From Zeugodacus cucurbitae (taxonomy: Eukaryota > Arthropoda > Insecta > Diptera > Tephritidae): a DNA stretch of 64,000 nt. The stretch's first letter is position 1. The number at the start of each line of letters is the position of its first letter. A model generated the notes under the pieces. The model worked only from the letters and a program-made list of their open reading frames with translations, did no database searches and was not told the DNA's origin. Position numbers and translations under genes: made by a program. The stretch lies in contig NC_071669.1 in assembly GCF_028554725.1 (NCBI RefSeq), positions 33,780,001-33,844,000 of the forward strand, written 5' to 3'. Shown piece by piece: positions 51,892-62,639 of the stretch.

Positions 51892-53689
51892 ATGTGTTAA
51901 ATTGTTTAAGTGAAAGATATGATTGTATATATTTAAAAAAATGTAAAAATACTCTTGTTTTTAGTTTCTAAAACCCACCTAACCGCTTAAAACATAAAAT
52001 TTTTCAAAAAACCTATTTATAGATTTATAGTAATTTTGTTTGTTGTAGTATGCTTTTCTTTGTCCCTTGATGTCTGTATCCCTTGCTTTGGTTACATTTA
52101 TGCAATCCATAATAATAATGTCATAATTTTTGTTCTTTTAAAATTCTGCCTTTATAGTAAAATTTTAAATTTTGTATTACGCCCTGGTCGAAAAGTTCGG
52201 TTTATAGAAGGAAATTTCTATCAAATTTAACTTATATTGCCAATTCAAGAGTTCGAATTAAGGAAGTTTGAGTTATGGAAGGAAATTTGATTGAAATCTG
52301 ATTTCTAAACGATATTGCCAATTCAAAAGTTCGTGTTATAGAGATCTTCGGTTTATAGACATAGTTTACAACTATGACAGACAAATTATAACATTCCAAT
52401 TTATGATTTACGAAACAAATAAAGCTTTCTACTGCATGTGGAACGAACGAGAGCAGTCTATATTAAAAAGTAGACATAAGTTCCTAGGACCAGTGCAAAC
52501 ACCATCCACGAGATTGGTATCAATGTGTGCTTCCTGTTCGTAATAGAAACAAAATGGGGTAGGAGAATTGTCTACAGATTTGCTTCGTTTGTTAAAACTA
52601 TCAATAATAGATTCAGCGACATTTAAGATTCTAAAACTTTTAAAACGTAGTGTTAATTCTATGAAATAACTGAAACATGTGCATCAGATTTATTCCCTTT
52701 TTTAGTCATTGGTTGAGTAACACAAAAAAATAGTATTAGTGGATATAAGTCAAAATTCATCATACACTAATGTCCACTACAACATATTTACGCACAGCGC
52801 ACATAGTGAGAGTATGAATAATGAGTAAGTTTGTCTTGATACGAACCGTAGAAGGGCTCAATTGTCTCATGAGCAAATAATTTAATCAAATTAAACCGAA
52901 ATGATCGATAGCACCAAGAGTACAGTTGATTGAATAAAGTGATACGAAATATGAGCAAAGTAAAACTGACGAAGGCTGTGTGCCGTGCAGGCAAATGTGT
53001 CCTGTGCGAAATGACTAAAGATGTTTTTTTATTTTTCGATGTCGTGTATTACATTTAATGTTTTAAATTATATATTTATTTTAGTAGTAAAATATTGAAA
53101 ATGAATAAAGATGCACGAAAATCCATGTTCAATGAAAGAAAGAAAAATGTAATGTTACAAAGTTCTCACTGGGTATCATTAATTTCGTGCTCAGCTACAC
53201 AGTCACAAATCCACTCTTGCCGAAAAGTGTACCGAACTCTTTTAAGTTTATTTTCATCCTGACCAATGAACAATTGAGTAATATCGTTGAAGTTATAAAT
53301 CGAGGGAACATATAAGTGTGGAAATACTATGGTTTTTTTGTTTGTTTGGTGAGAATGAGTTTTACGTACAGCCGATTTCACGAAATTTTTTCATTGAAAA
53401 TTAAGTTCTATTTAAATTTAATTTAACTTTGTACTTAAGTTTTCTGGTTTTCACCATTGTTAGAAAGAATAAAGGCATATTTATGTAAACAAAAAATTAT
53501 ATTTATTTGTCAAAATGGAAAAATATGTTGGAAATCAGCTGATGGAAAATCTTAACCATAGTTGCATATGACAATATTTAAATGGCAAAACGAGATCATT
53601 TGTATATAAATTAAGTCAAATGGTAAAACTGAAAAAGATAATATTTCACTTAAATTTGTTTCATGAAACAGGCTGTTATTAATTTTTAT
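51892..53689. other. AT-rich intergenic stretch
   Basis: No gene recognised. At 52185-52365 there are imperfect direct repeats ('agttcg.(g/a)tta', 'atattgccaattcaa' twice). A minus-strand frame at 53381-53166 (HLYVPSIYNFNDITQLF) has protein-like composition but no recognised family and no flanking exons. Confidence 0.4.
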
Positions 53690-54260
53690 ACTCTCGCAAA
53701 AACTTGCTAAGAGAGATATGAAAGTAAAATTTGGTTCAGAAGATCATACTAGGTAGGGAGATATTTGGTGGGTTTGTGGGAAAGTGGGCGTGGTCCCGCC
53801 CCCTTATAATTTTTTTGTACATATCTCATAAACTGTTAAAGGTATATCAACCAAAATATATATCAGTATAAAAATTTAGGAAATCAGATTATAATCACAC
53901 CCACCTCCCATACAAATATTATGTTAAAAATTACTAAAAATGCTTTAATTCAGTGAGTAAAATACAAGAAACCTTTAATTTCAGTATAAAGATGGTACAG
54001 AAAGCTGCACTCAAATTTGTATACACAATTTTAAATGGGCATGGTTAATGAAATTCGGTTCATAATATTTTCCTGGCATCCCAATGATATGTTTTGAAAA
54101 TAAGCCACAACCACGCCTTCTTCACATATACCAGAACTTTGAAGTCGATCTGAATCGTTAACTTTACAATATATGAAGTAAGCACTAGTGAAAATATCGG
54201 AACAGACAAATAGTGCATTTATTTTGTGGCATCGCCCTTCTAAAATCGCCATATGTTTTC
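53690..54260 (-). repeat. dispersed fly repeat, copy 2
   Basis: The reverse complement shows the same block order as 1-790: 'gatgccaggaaaatattatg', 'accgaatttcatt', 'catgcccattt', 'catttttagtaattttt' and 'tttgtatgggaggtgggtg'. 'Agtgggcgtggtcccgcccc' at 53790 is another typical block. Confidence 0.65.
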
Positions 54261-54359
54261 AAGGCCCAATATATCAAACATAAGAACCTCAGTGCTTCTA
54301 ATAAATTTTTTAATTCAGAGGAAATGTTTTTCTTCAAATAATATGAGTCCGTGTCAAAA

Positions 54360-55440
54360 ATTAGTGATATCGGGTCATAACTTCCTCTAGCTACCTTCTT
54401 TTTCTTGACTCTCCTCCCTCCCTCTTCTTCGGCTTCCACCAACGGGTACTGCATCGAAAACTTTCAGAGCTGGAGCACTTTCATCCATTCGAACAACATG
54501 ACCTAGCCAGCGTAGCCGCAGTCTTTTTATTCGCTGGACTATGTCTATGTCGTCGAATAACACATACATCTCATCGTTCCATCGTCTGTGGTATTCGCCG
54601 TTGCCAATGTTTAAGGGACCATAATTCTTCCGCAAAACCTTTCTCTCGAAAACTCCTAGTGCCGTCTCATCTTATGTTGACATCGTCCACGCTTCTGCCC
54701 CGTAAAGTAGCACGGGAGTCGGTGTTGATGCTGGTGCCCAGATAAAAGAAATTATCTACAACTTCAAAATTATGACTGTCAACAGTGATGTGGGAGCCAA
54801 GACGCGAGTGCGCTGACTGTTTGTTTGATGACAGGAGATATTTCTCGTTTGGTATCGAACGGCTCGGAGAGGTCCTTCCCGATCCTGACGGAGCTGTTGG
54901 TGTTGCTCAACGTCAGCTTACACAGCCGTATTAGTTTTGCGGGGGATACCAAATTCAGACATAGCGGCGTAGAGGCAACTCCTTTTTGTGCTGTCGAAGG
55001 CAGATTAAAAATCGACAAAGAGATGGTGTGTGTCGATCCTCTTTTCACGGGTCTTTTCCAAGATTTGGAGCATGGTGAATATCTGGTCAGATGTGGATTC
55101 TCCAGGTCTAAAGCCACATTGATAAGGTCCAATCAGTTTGTTGACGGTGGGCTTTAGTATTTCACACAGTACGCTCGATAAAACCTTACGAGCGATGTTA
55201 AGGAGGCTTATCCAACGGTAACTGGCGCTTTTTTGTGGATTGGGCAGAGTACACTGAGATTCCAATCGTCGGGCATGCTTTCTTTCGACCATATTCCGCA
55301 AAGAAGCTGATTCTTGGAGGTCTAGTTCAAACAAATGAGCAAGCATTGTTATTTTTTGAAGAAATAAATTTAATCCCATCAAGGGATTCAACCCCTCCTG
55401 TTTGTACTGTAAAATATCGATGCGAGTAGAAGAGCACATC
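54360..55440 (-). pseudogene. RTE-like LINE fragment
   Basis: Minus strand from 55440: SLLNIARKVLSSVLCEILKP, TVNKLIGPYQCGFRPGEST and EKTREKRIDTHHLFVDF. Then AKLIRLCKLTLSNTNSSV and KDLSEPFDTKR follow, a large deletion over the YADD region, and the end WNDEMYVLFDDIDIVQRIK with RLRWLGHVVRMDESAP (54635-54387). At least four frame changes. It is related to the fragments at 43281, 46090 and 62660. Confidence 0.85.
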
Positions 55441-56475
55441 CAATCCAAGTTAAGTTGGATTTGGAGGTGCCCTTCAAAAGCATCGAAAAAGAAAGGTGCT
55501 AAAGATTGTCGGCTTATTATAAATCCCGCCCAAGAAACATTTTTGGATGGAATTTCATGCCGATTAGCACCAAAAGAGATATCGGCAATTATTTGTTGCT
55601 TTGTTATTAAAATGAATGTTATGACGGTCCATAATCATCTTAATAACTGGCGTATACAAAACGAGGAGTCTTCTCTGAGCTGTGGTACAATTGTCGATTA
55701 CTACAGTTATCTCAAAGTTGCTGAGGTAATATGCTCCAATACAGAATTTTGTCTCGGTGGGGAAGGCAAGACGGTCCAGATTGATGAAACGTTTTTAACA
55801 AAACGTAAATACAATCGGGGCCGTTTAACTGAGCAAATGACCATAAATGTATTGGGAATTTTGTGTAAGGAAGACAAAATTTGCCGCTTTTTCCGGGTGA
55901 ACGGGAAAAGCAAAGCAGATTTCTGGCCTTACATTAAAAAATTTGTCCATCCAGATACTTCCCGCATCTGTACTGATGGTGAAAAGCAGTATCATGGAAT
56001 AAAAAAAATTTGTAGCGCCCACACGTCTTGTTTGACCACCAATCATAGTATTGATGAGTACGTTGAGGAAGGTAATCCCGATAATACAATCAACGATTTA
56101 GAATGTCAAAATCGTTGGTTAAAAAATGCGATTAAGAGTCGTCGGAGCTCGAAACTTATCCATCAATACATGGCTCTCTTCGACTATAGACAAAATTTTT
56201 TAGAGAAGCATTATCGGGGTGATCTAGGATCACAGGTAATGGAAATGCTCTTGGACATAAAAAACGTTTATCCGGGCTATGTGAATGGAACTCTACACGT
56301 AGGAATGGAATTAAAAAATTTAGATGCCCCTACTGTAGAGTCCGAAGATTTGGGTGATATTGTACCCCCACAAAAACTCTCTCGCCCAATGACAATTCAG
56401 GATCTAATTGATGATGCACCATCTAATGAAGATAATGACGAGACACCCCAAATTGACGATTTTGGAAATGCGTAA
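55420..56475 (+). CDS. Merlin/ISXO2-like DDE transposase, open reading frame intact
   Basis: A 351-residue frame from ATG at 55420 to TAA at 56475 with no break. The N-terminal part (about 1-80) holds WRCPSKASKKKG, a reduced zinc-ribbon-like region, and LAPKEISAIICCFVIK. The DDE region follows: VQIDETFLTKRKYNRGR (Asp about 122, with the family K-R-K-Y-N-R-G), VNGKSKADFWPYIKKF, ICTDGEKQY (Asp about 186) and NHSIDEYVEEG. Then NTINDLECQNRWLKNAI covers the third acidic position, where most relatives have Glu; here Asn-Asp, so activity is uncertain. The acidic C-terminus ends DDFGNA. No terminal inverted repeats were found. It lies between an RTE-like fragment and a Gypsy gag. Confidence 0.82.
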   Translation: MRVEEHIQSKLSWIWRCPSKASKKKGAKDCRLIINPAQETFLDGISCRLAPKEISAIICCFVIKMNVMTVHNHLNNWRIQNEESSLSCGTIVDYYSYLKVAEVICSNTEFCLGGEGKTVQIDETFLTKRKYNRGRLTEQMTINVLGILCKEDKICRFFRVNGKSKADFWPYIKKFVHPDTSRICTDGEKQYHGIKKICSAHTSCLTTNHSIDEYVEEGNPDNTINDLECQNRWLKNAIKSRRSSKLIHQYMALFDYRQNFLEKHYRGDLGSQVMEMLLDIKNVYPGYVNGTLHVGMELKNLDAPTVESEDLGDIVPPQKLSRPMTIQDLIDDAPSNEDNDETPQIDDFGNA

Positions 56476-56502
56476 CAGTTATAAGGATTTCCGTAGGAGA
56501 TA

Positions 56503-57537
56503 ATGGCCAAATTCAATGAATTAAAGATACTACAACTTAAACAGGAGTTGAAACAACGGGGCTTAGCAACGAATGGGTTGAAAGCTGAGTTACGAGCCCG
56601 GTTGCGAGTGGTCATGGAAGAAGAAAACATCAACGAAAACAAATATGTTTTTAAATCGGTGTTGTAGGAATCAACAACGAAGATTGTAGAAAAGGAAGAG
56701 ACTCCATGTTCGTCAGGAGTAATAAACATGAACATGAGTTTTGTCGGCAATATCTCAGATGTCGTCGCAGATATTGTGGCAGTTTGAAGTGCAGATGTCG
56801 TCGCACTTTAAAGCGCAGGACGCGCGTTGGTCAAAACTAATGGCAGAGCTGTCATCGCCAATGTCAGATCAAGATTATTCACAGTTAAAAGAGCAGGAGG
56901 AAAGTCCGTCGAAGGAGGTGATTTCATATATCGCTCAGGTGCCAACACAGCAGGAAACGCAAGACGAGAATTTGCCAACACACTCCGAAGCGAATGAGGA
57001 GGAACTTAAGTCAATGGATGAGACTTCAAATAAAGCGGATGTGTCAATACAGCTGGAAAAGCATGAAGAAATTTTGATAACACAGATCGAATCGAATGAG
57101 GCGCGTATGTCAAGGTCTTTGGAAGCGCATGGGCAGATTTTTCAAACACAGTCGGAAGCGAATGGCGTGTCTTCAATATCCAAGTATATCCAAATAGTTG
57201 GAAGCGAATGATACTTGTATGTCAAGACCCTTTGTAACGCATGAAGAGATTTTGCTAACACCATTGGTAGTGAATGGGATGTCCTCAAAGGTGAAAAAGA
57301 GGAGTTGATGGAGGTAACCTTAAAAAGAGAAGAGGTGTCAACACAGCTGGAAGTGCATGAAGAGTGTATAACATCGCTGGTTTCAGCACAGGTGTCTACA
57401 CAATTGAAGGAGCATGAGGTAAATATATCGAAGCAGGTGACACCAGAGATGGCAGAAGTATCATAGAAAAAAGATTGTATTCCAAAGGAACTACAAGAAT
57501 CTCAACAGGAAGCTCCAGTAGTATAGTAGGGTTGAAC
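56503..57537 (+). pseudogene. Gypsy-2 gag remnant with SAP-type motif
   Basis: Starts MAKFNELKILQLKQELKQRG, then LATNGLKAELRARLRVVMEE, a full SAP-like helix pair, open to a TAG at about 56667. Another frame (56741-57211) carries DARWSKLMAELSSPMSD, KEVISYIAQVPTQQETQ and repeated E-HEEI/THSEANEE blocks, a Glu/Gln-rich degenerate repeat. The remainder to 57537 continues the same style with stops. Same family as Gypsy-1. The 5' LTR and primer site are missing: only about 27 bp lie between the transposase stop and this ATG. Confidence 0.8.
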
Positions 57538-57539
57538 AG

Positions 57540-57957
57540 ACATCTAAAGAAAGAAGAAATAGCTGCAGAACGGCCTTCTGCCGAGATTGGTCGATGTTGT
57601 GTTGTTCGAGGTTCCTGGAGAGTCATTCGAAACCCCAATATCTTCCACCACATTGGAAGCATCCCTTGTACTTGGCAGTGACAAAGACGAATGCAAATTC
57701 TCAGGAGGCGTACTAATGGAATGTCTGGTTCCATACACATCGTCAAATTCTTCAAAAAACTCCCAAGCACTTGCAGCACGCCCTGTTAAGCTATTTCGCT
57801 TTTTAATTCTTTTATATGTGCAGAAGAGATTCACAAATTTACGGGAAATCTGATCCCGTGATAAATTAAGTTCTGGAACTTTTTCTTTAATTATTTCAAG
57901 AATTCTCCACCACAGGAATGATTTCTTTTTCCTTCCTTCCTGGAACTCTGACTTCAT
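57540..57957 (-). pseudogene. Harbinger accessory Myb/MADF-like ORF, N-terminal part (inverted)
   Basis: Minus strand from 57957: KKSFLWWRILEIIKEKVPEL, SRDQISRKFVNLFCTYKRIK and AWEFFEEFDDVYGTRHS. This is a Myb/SANT- or MADF-like DNA-binding domain as encoded beside HARBI1-type nucleases. A Ser/Thr-rich linker follows and the frame breaks at about 57544. The matching C-terminal helix is on the plus strand at 58725-58880, so the gene is split by an inversion. Confidence 0.75.
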
Positions 57958-58231
57958 GTCCAGCCTTGTTCGTATTAAAATTTGTATATAATTTGCTAGA
58001 AAATAGTGGGATCTAAATCTAAATAAGGCCTATTATTATTATACATATGTACAATAAGAAATCATTTCACTCACTCTTCCATTTCGCCTTTGGTTTTACG
58101 CAGTTTCAAAAAAATTACTGCAATGGCTGCGACAATTTGCCGAAGTGCTGCCAACTGCATGCATTAAAAAACTTTTGACGAAGAGCAGTATTGCCGCAGT
58201 TTTTCTTGACGAACGCGTTGCCCCTGCAAAT

Positions 58232-58265
58232 ATGCAGTGTAACCAAGTTACTGCGTTTACGAACT
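58232..58265 (-). repeat. Harbinger terminal inverted repeat, inverted left end
   Basis: Reverse complement starts GGGTTAGTTCGTAAACGC followed by AGTAAC. The same sequence ends the element at 60385-60418, but in the same orientation instead of facing it, as expected after inversion of this segment. Confidence 0.82.
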
Positions 58266-58720
58266 AACCCTTAGCTTCTGGCACATTTCAAAATTGTTGA
58301 TATACACATTCGCTATCTCTTTAGTCACTTGGCTTGGAATTGGGTATTCCTTCGTCCTAATTATCAAAATACACCTGTTTCCTGATTTGCTGGTAGGTGA
58401 TGAGCCAGCTACAACCATGGAAAATTGCTCAAATGGCGTTCCCGAACTGTACTGCTTCATCTGACCATAACTCTTGGAACTCGACACTTTAGTTGCAATG
58501 CAATCTCTCATTGGCTGACGACAACCAACCCCATAATTTAAATTGATTCTTCAATTTTTCCAAGACTTCCGTGATTCTCCAGAATACTCGGTTGGGTCCT
58601 TAGTGCGTCTCATTACGAACTTTAAGTAATCTTTCATTCCGGACAATCATCTGTCCTTCTTTACTTTTCCACACTCGATATAAGCGACCAGCCACCCACT
58701 TAAAACTGTGCCTTTGAGTC
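58266..58720 (-). pseudogene. Gypsy-2 integrase fragment (inverted)
   Basis: Minus strand, from 58720 down: 'kvgGRLYRVWKS'-like remains, then integrase text CRQPMRDCIATK, SYGQMKQYSSGTPFEQFSM, SPTSKSGNRCILI and TKEYPIPSQVTKEIANVYI. This parallels the Gypsy-1 integrase (HGQMKQYNSGAPFE; VAGPFPTSE; YPIPNQEAETVANI). It lies opposite in strand to the Gypsy-2 gag and 3' LTR. Confidence 0.8.
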
Positions 58721-58724
58721 TCTG

Positions 58725-58880
58725 GAATTCCTTAAGGAAGAAGCTAAAAATGAAAAGGAAAGGCACGATCAGATTATAGAGCTTGAACGGGAAAATATGC
58801 AAATAGAGTGCGAGAGAATACAAACCATGGCTAGCTAGCCTTAGAGATATGCTTCAAAAGTTTTTAGACAGATAAGATGA
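58725..58880 (+). pseudogene. Harbinger accessory Myb/MADF-like ORF, C-terminal part
   Basis: Plus strand: EEAKNEKERHDQIIELEREN, then MQIECERIQTMA and RDMLQKF-like codons in another frame. This is the charged C-terminal helix usual for Myb/SANT-like proteins. It is the counterpart of the fragment at 57540-57957. Confidence 0.65.
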
Positions 58881-59013
58881 TAGTATTCAGTCTTAAATAT
58901 GAATATGGCTATAAAACAGAGTAATTAGAGTTTTTTTATTTTTACTTACGAATAATTTTAAGTTGTTAATTAGTACACAAATAAATACTCATAAGTATTT
59001 TACTTATATTTAT
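58881..59013. other. AT-rich spacer between the convergent Harbinger genes
   Basis: About 130 bp between the accessory ORF end and the nuclease stop. AATAAA-like words occur on both strands, consistent with convergent 3' ends. Confidence 0.45.
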
Positions 59014-60273
59014 TTAAGAACAAAACAACGTTGTCAAATTGCGCCTTTTAGCAATTCCATTTAAATCGTCATTTTCTTGAGGTGCCAGTGAAGTACTAAG
59101 GTGATTTTCTTCATTTATGACGTTATTATTTTCTGGTAATCCAACAAGATATTCCGAAGGGTTTCCTCTATTTATAATATAGTTGTGCAATATTGTACAG
59201 ACAAATATTACCATTGATGCTTTTTTGACTGACCTCAAGTTTATATAATTCAGTATTTTAAACTTTTGTTTCAAAATCCCATACGACTGCTCGATAAAAA
59301 CACGAGTTGAGCTTAAGCAGTAATTAAAGTTTCTTGCTTCCGATCTTAAATGCCCATTATCTCTGTAAGGTGTGAGCAGGAATTTTGATAAAGGATAGGC
59401 AGAATCTCCTAAAATGACTGCATTTTCAGCAAGTTCCACTTCACCGGAAATAATTCCTTTATAAATAGGGCTAGTTTTCCATACATGAGCATCATGGCAA
59501 CTGCCTGGACATCCAATAAATACATCCAGAAAGCGAAATTTACTGTCACATATGGCCTAAACATAAGAGTTAGCAGAAATTTTGTGTTGATAAAACTGAA
59601 GCTTAAATACACAAACATGCAAAATAATTGTATGATTTCCTTTTCGGTTTTATGACGAAATGTTGAAATGCGTCCCATCTACACATCCCACAACATATGG
59701 AAAAGGATTGCATCGGCTCCTTTCGAAATGTTCCATTACTTGCCTTTGTTTAACAGCAGAAGGCCATATTATTTCATTTTTTAATGAAGAAATCATTTAA
59801 ATAACATTAAAAAATATTTTATGCATGGTTCCCTTCGCAACACCAAACCGGTCACTAAGCTCGCGAAACGTGACGTTGCTGTTACCCAATTTCCACAGCG
59901 TTACATAAAGGCACATTTCAAGGGAATGCCCCAACCGGTCTGGTCCAATTAGGTTGGATAGAGTTTCGCAATATGTAAAACACAAAATAGCACATTACAT
60001 ACATATCCAATTCAACAACTAAAAGTTAAGCTTACCATAAAAGTTGATCGCGCCATCCGAAAATGCGATTGAAATACATCCTCTGGATAGTTTTTTATTA
60101 TATTCAGGTAATTGCTCACTTTTGGTACGGACCGCCTTTTCTTTTTTAAATAACTTTTTAGTAAAAGATTTCTTCTCTTCACTTGTTTAATCCTTTTTTT
60201 ATTGTAATTCAATAAAATATTCTCACTCTGAGTTTCCTGGTTATCAATAATTACGTTAATTAAAAATTCCATT
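59014..60273 (-). pseudogene. PIF/Harbinger HARBI1-like nuclease, few lesions
   Basis: Minus strand. It starts probably at MEFLINVIIDNQETQ (60273). VFQSHFRMARSTFM ends an exon at a GTAAGC donor (about 60030). The next part holds YCETLSNLIGPDRLGH and VTFRELSDRFGVAKGTMH, one TAA after FFNVI (about 59795), then NPFPYVVGCVDGTHFNIS (first catalytic Asp). An apparent intron of about 80 bp follows. Then AICDSKFRFLDVFIGCPGS and HDAHVW, AVILGDSAYPLSKFLLTPY (second Asp) and SSTRVFIEQSYGILKQKFK (catalytic Glu), ending at 59014. All three acidic residues are present; one in-frame stop and one weak acceptor are the only lesions I see. Confidence 0.85.
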
Positions 60274-60384
60274 TCTCTGGCGTTCGTAAATGCGAAAAAA
60301 TTCTTCGCAGCACAATCGCAATGGCAAGGCAGTAGAATCAGCTGATTGTGCAGTAGCAACCACAGCCGGAAAGAATGCAGCAGG

Positions 60385-60418
60385 GTTGCACAAAATTACT
60401 GCGTTTACGAACTAACCC
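60385..60418 (-). repeat. Harbinger terminal inverted repeat, right end
   Basis: Reverse complement GGGTTAGTTCGTAAACGC then AGTAAT, matching 58232-58265. Beyond it Gypsy-2 sequence resumes. Confidence 0.82.
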
Positions 60419-60753
60419 TATGTGTCCGGAAAACATTTGAAGTTACATCACATTCACAATCGGATATCATGGAGGAACGATTCATCCGAAATTTGGAAGA
60501 GCATTTAAGGAAGCTGGTGGACAGGTACAGATATATCCTTATTTCTGGCATATCGACGTGTTGTCCAGGAATCAACGATGTAGTCTACTGCGAGGATAAT
60601 CTTTGGTTGCTGATTGATTTAAAGTTAGGATTAATGCTAATGGAGAAAGGATTGCTAAGGATGACAACAGTCTTCAGATTAGGGGAAGAAATGCTAAGCG
60701 TTTGGTTCTGGTAGTGTGTCTAATCGGGACGATCAGACTTAAGTGGAGGGCAG
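60419..60753 (+). other. Gypsy-2 3' internal end with polypurine tract
   Basis: Between the Harbinger end and the LTR. A frame with EERFIRNLEEHLRKLVDRY is open to a TAG at 60714 but not recognised. AAGTGGAGGGCAG at 60741-60753, directly before the LTR, is a polypurine tract for plus-strand priming. Confidence 0.7.
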
Positions 60754-61090
60754 TGTAACAAAAATGATACCAGAGCGACAATCGAAATCGATAACTCGCT
60801 AGATTTATCCAGACATTGATATCCGTAGTTACCAGAATGTTCGAGTGGCGATGTATTGCCAACAAACGTATTTAGTCGAGAGCTGCCGGACTGGTAGCAA
60901 GACACAATTCTAATAGAGAGAGAGTTGTCGAGTAAAGTGTAAACAAGTTATAAGTTAGAGTTGTAAACTAGAGTATTGTGTAATAAAGTGTTAAGTTATA
61001 AGGATTTAGAAATAAAGTGTGACCTTTATTTGACAATCCAGTGATCGAACTCAGGGTAGAGTTTCAGACAGATTTTGGAAATCGGTTACA
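60754..61090 (+). mobile_element. 3' LTR of Gypsy-2
   Basis: TGTAACAAAAATG to GGTTACA, 337 bp. It shares with the Gypsy-1 LTR 'agatttatccagaca', 'gctgccggactgg', 'agagttgtcgagtaaagtg', 'aataaagtgttaag' and 'tttatttgacaatc'. The 5' partner is missing. AATAAA signals are present near 60980 and 61012. Confidence 0.85.
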
Positions 61091-61243
61091 ATATAAACAA
61101 TAAATAAAATATGTTATCCAGCTAAAAAAAACGCTATAAAATTATTGAATATCATAGCTTGAGACCACTAAATATGAATATAAAATTATATGTATAATAT
61201 TTATTCAAATATTAATATTATTTTAATTCCAAATTTTTGGTGT
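61091..61243. other. AT-rich spacer
   Basis: No gene or repeat recognised. Confidence 0.5.
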
Positions 61244-61745
61244 CTATTTTATTAAGAATTTTAGTTTTATTTCAATTAATTTTAGAGAACATTTTTTAAA
61301 CATTCGCTGTTGAAATCGGCGACGTTGTGGATGAATAACCTTCATTATATTTCTGGGTCTTCCAATTGTTTTTATGCGATACACCACATCTTTGATCCAT
61401 TCAAAAACCTGATAGGTCCTTCCCAACTACATTGAAAATTAGGATTGTGGGTTATATAACAACTTCCAATCTCCTTTCACAAATACTTCAGAGTTCATAG
61501 CCTCGTCATATTTTGCCTCATTTTATCACTCATGATTTGTGTGCGCTGTCTCACCATATCATGTATTTCTCTCACCTCGTCTTCTAGTACACTGTTGGCT
61601 TCCTTAACATTCTTTCCTCCATTTTCGTTTATTTCAAACTTTAAATCAATCGGTTATCGAAGATGATTACCGAAGATTACCTTTGCTGGAGTCTGGCCCG
61701 TTGTTTCTTGTACAGCAGACCGATAAGCCATCAAGAACTAGGCTA
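61244..61745 (-). pseudogene. Gypsy integrase C-terminal fragment
   Basis: Minus strand: FLMAYRSAVQETTGQTPAKV, IFGNHLR-PIDLKFEINENG, NSVLEDEVREIHDMVRQRTQ and, after frame changes, a YQVFEWIKDVVYRIKTIGR tail. These are the end of the catalytic core (Y-R...TG.TP....G..LR.P.D) and the C-terminal domain of Gypsy integrases. Whether it is the same family as Gypsy-1 and -2 cannot be told, since those copies lack this region. Confidence 0.82.
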
Positions 61746-62575
61746 TATGGGTATTGTATACCACTTTTTCAATGAAATTAACGATTTGGTGTACCTGCCA
61801 ATTGTTGAATGATGATCACGAAAGCCGAACTGATGTACTGGTATAAGGTGTTTTCGATCTATTATTGATTTGAGCCTCTTTATGAGAACATTCTCGAAGA
61901 GTTTCTATTGAGATGGCAGCAGCGATATTGACCGGTAAGATGTGACATCATGTAGTGGTTTACCCGGCTTAGGTATCATAATAACTTCAGATACTTTCCA
62001 AAGCGGTGGAGCGCTGTTTAAAATGTTTACAATTTTTTTATACAATTTTTTGGTAGATTGCGTAATATCTCTCCGGTTATTAAATCAAACCCATGAACTT
62101 TTTTGAGCTTTGCGTTTCTGATAAGACTTTTAATTTCTTTACTAGTAACTGGAGAAATGACGAGAGGATCCCACCAACTATTTTCACAGTATAGCTTATG
62201 TCCATCGTTAGGTGTAAATGTGTTTCTCAAATGATTTGCAAATACTGCAGCTTTTTGTGCATTCGTTTTGGCCCATTCAGTTTCGTTTAATTTTATTGGT
62301 GCGACATGTTTTATTTGTTTATTAATATTCCTTGCAACTTTCCAGAGCGAATAATCGGTAGATTTATCAACAGTGAGTTTGGACAAATACGTTTTGAAGG
62401 AATAGTTTTTAAACTGTCTAATTTTTATTCTTATTTCCGCTGTACGTCTATTAACCTCAGTTTTGAGAGCAACCGACCTAGTTTGCTGCCATCTTCGTCG
62501 AAGTTTGCGTTTATCCAGTATTTGGGATAACGGATTACTTGTTTGAACTGTATTTGTCTGACCTTGTTTAGCCAT
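61746..62575 (-). pseudogene. Jockey-clade LINE ORF2 fragment, different family
   Basis: Minus strand: SQILDKRKLRRRWQQTRS, TDYSLWKVARNINKQIKH, KTNAQKAAVFANHLRNTFTP and VTSKEIKSLIRNAKLKK with GFDLITGEILRNLP, open at 62575-62027. Then PLWKVSEVIMIPKPGKPL, HDVTSYRSISLLPS, LFENVLIKRLK and PVHQFGFRDHHST in shifted frames to about 61790. This is the linker and first half of a Jockey-type polymerase; the active site is absent. It ends against Gypsy sequence. Confidence 0.82.
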
Positions 62576-62639
62576 TTGCGCAAATGTAAGTTTAGATGTG
62601 GATGGGAGGGGCTTTCACTGGCTGGCTTTCAGTTCAGTC

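Noticed and set aside
52185..52365. Repeats reminiscent of pogo/Tigger ends ('gttcg.attatag' words)
   Set aside because: Too degenerate; no inverted pair or transposase could be found.
53166..53381. 71-residue minus-strand frame with protein-like composition
   Set aside because: No recognised family, start, or flanking exon; kept only as a remark in the intergenic entry.
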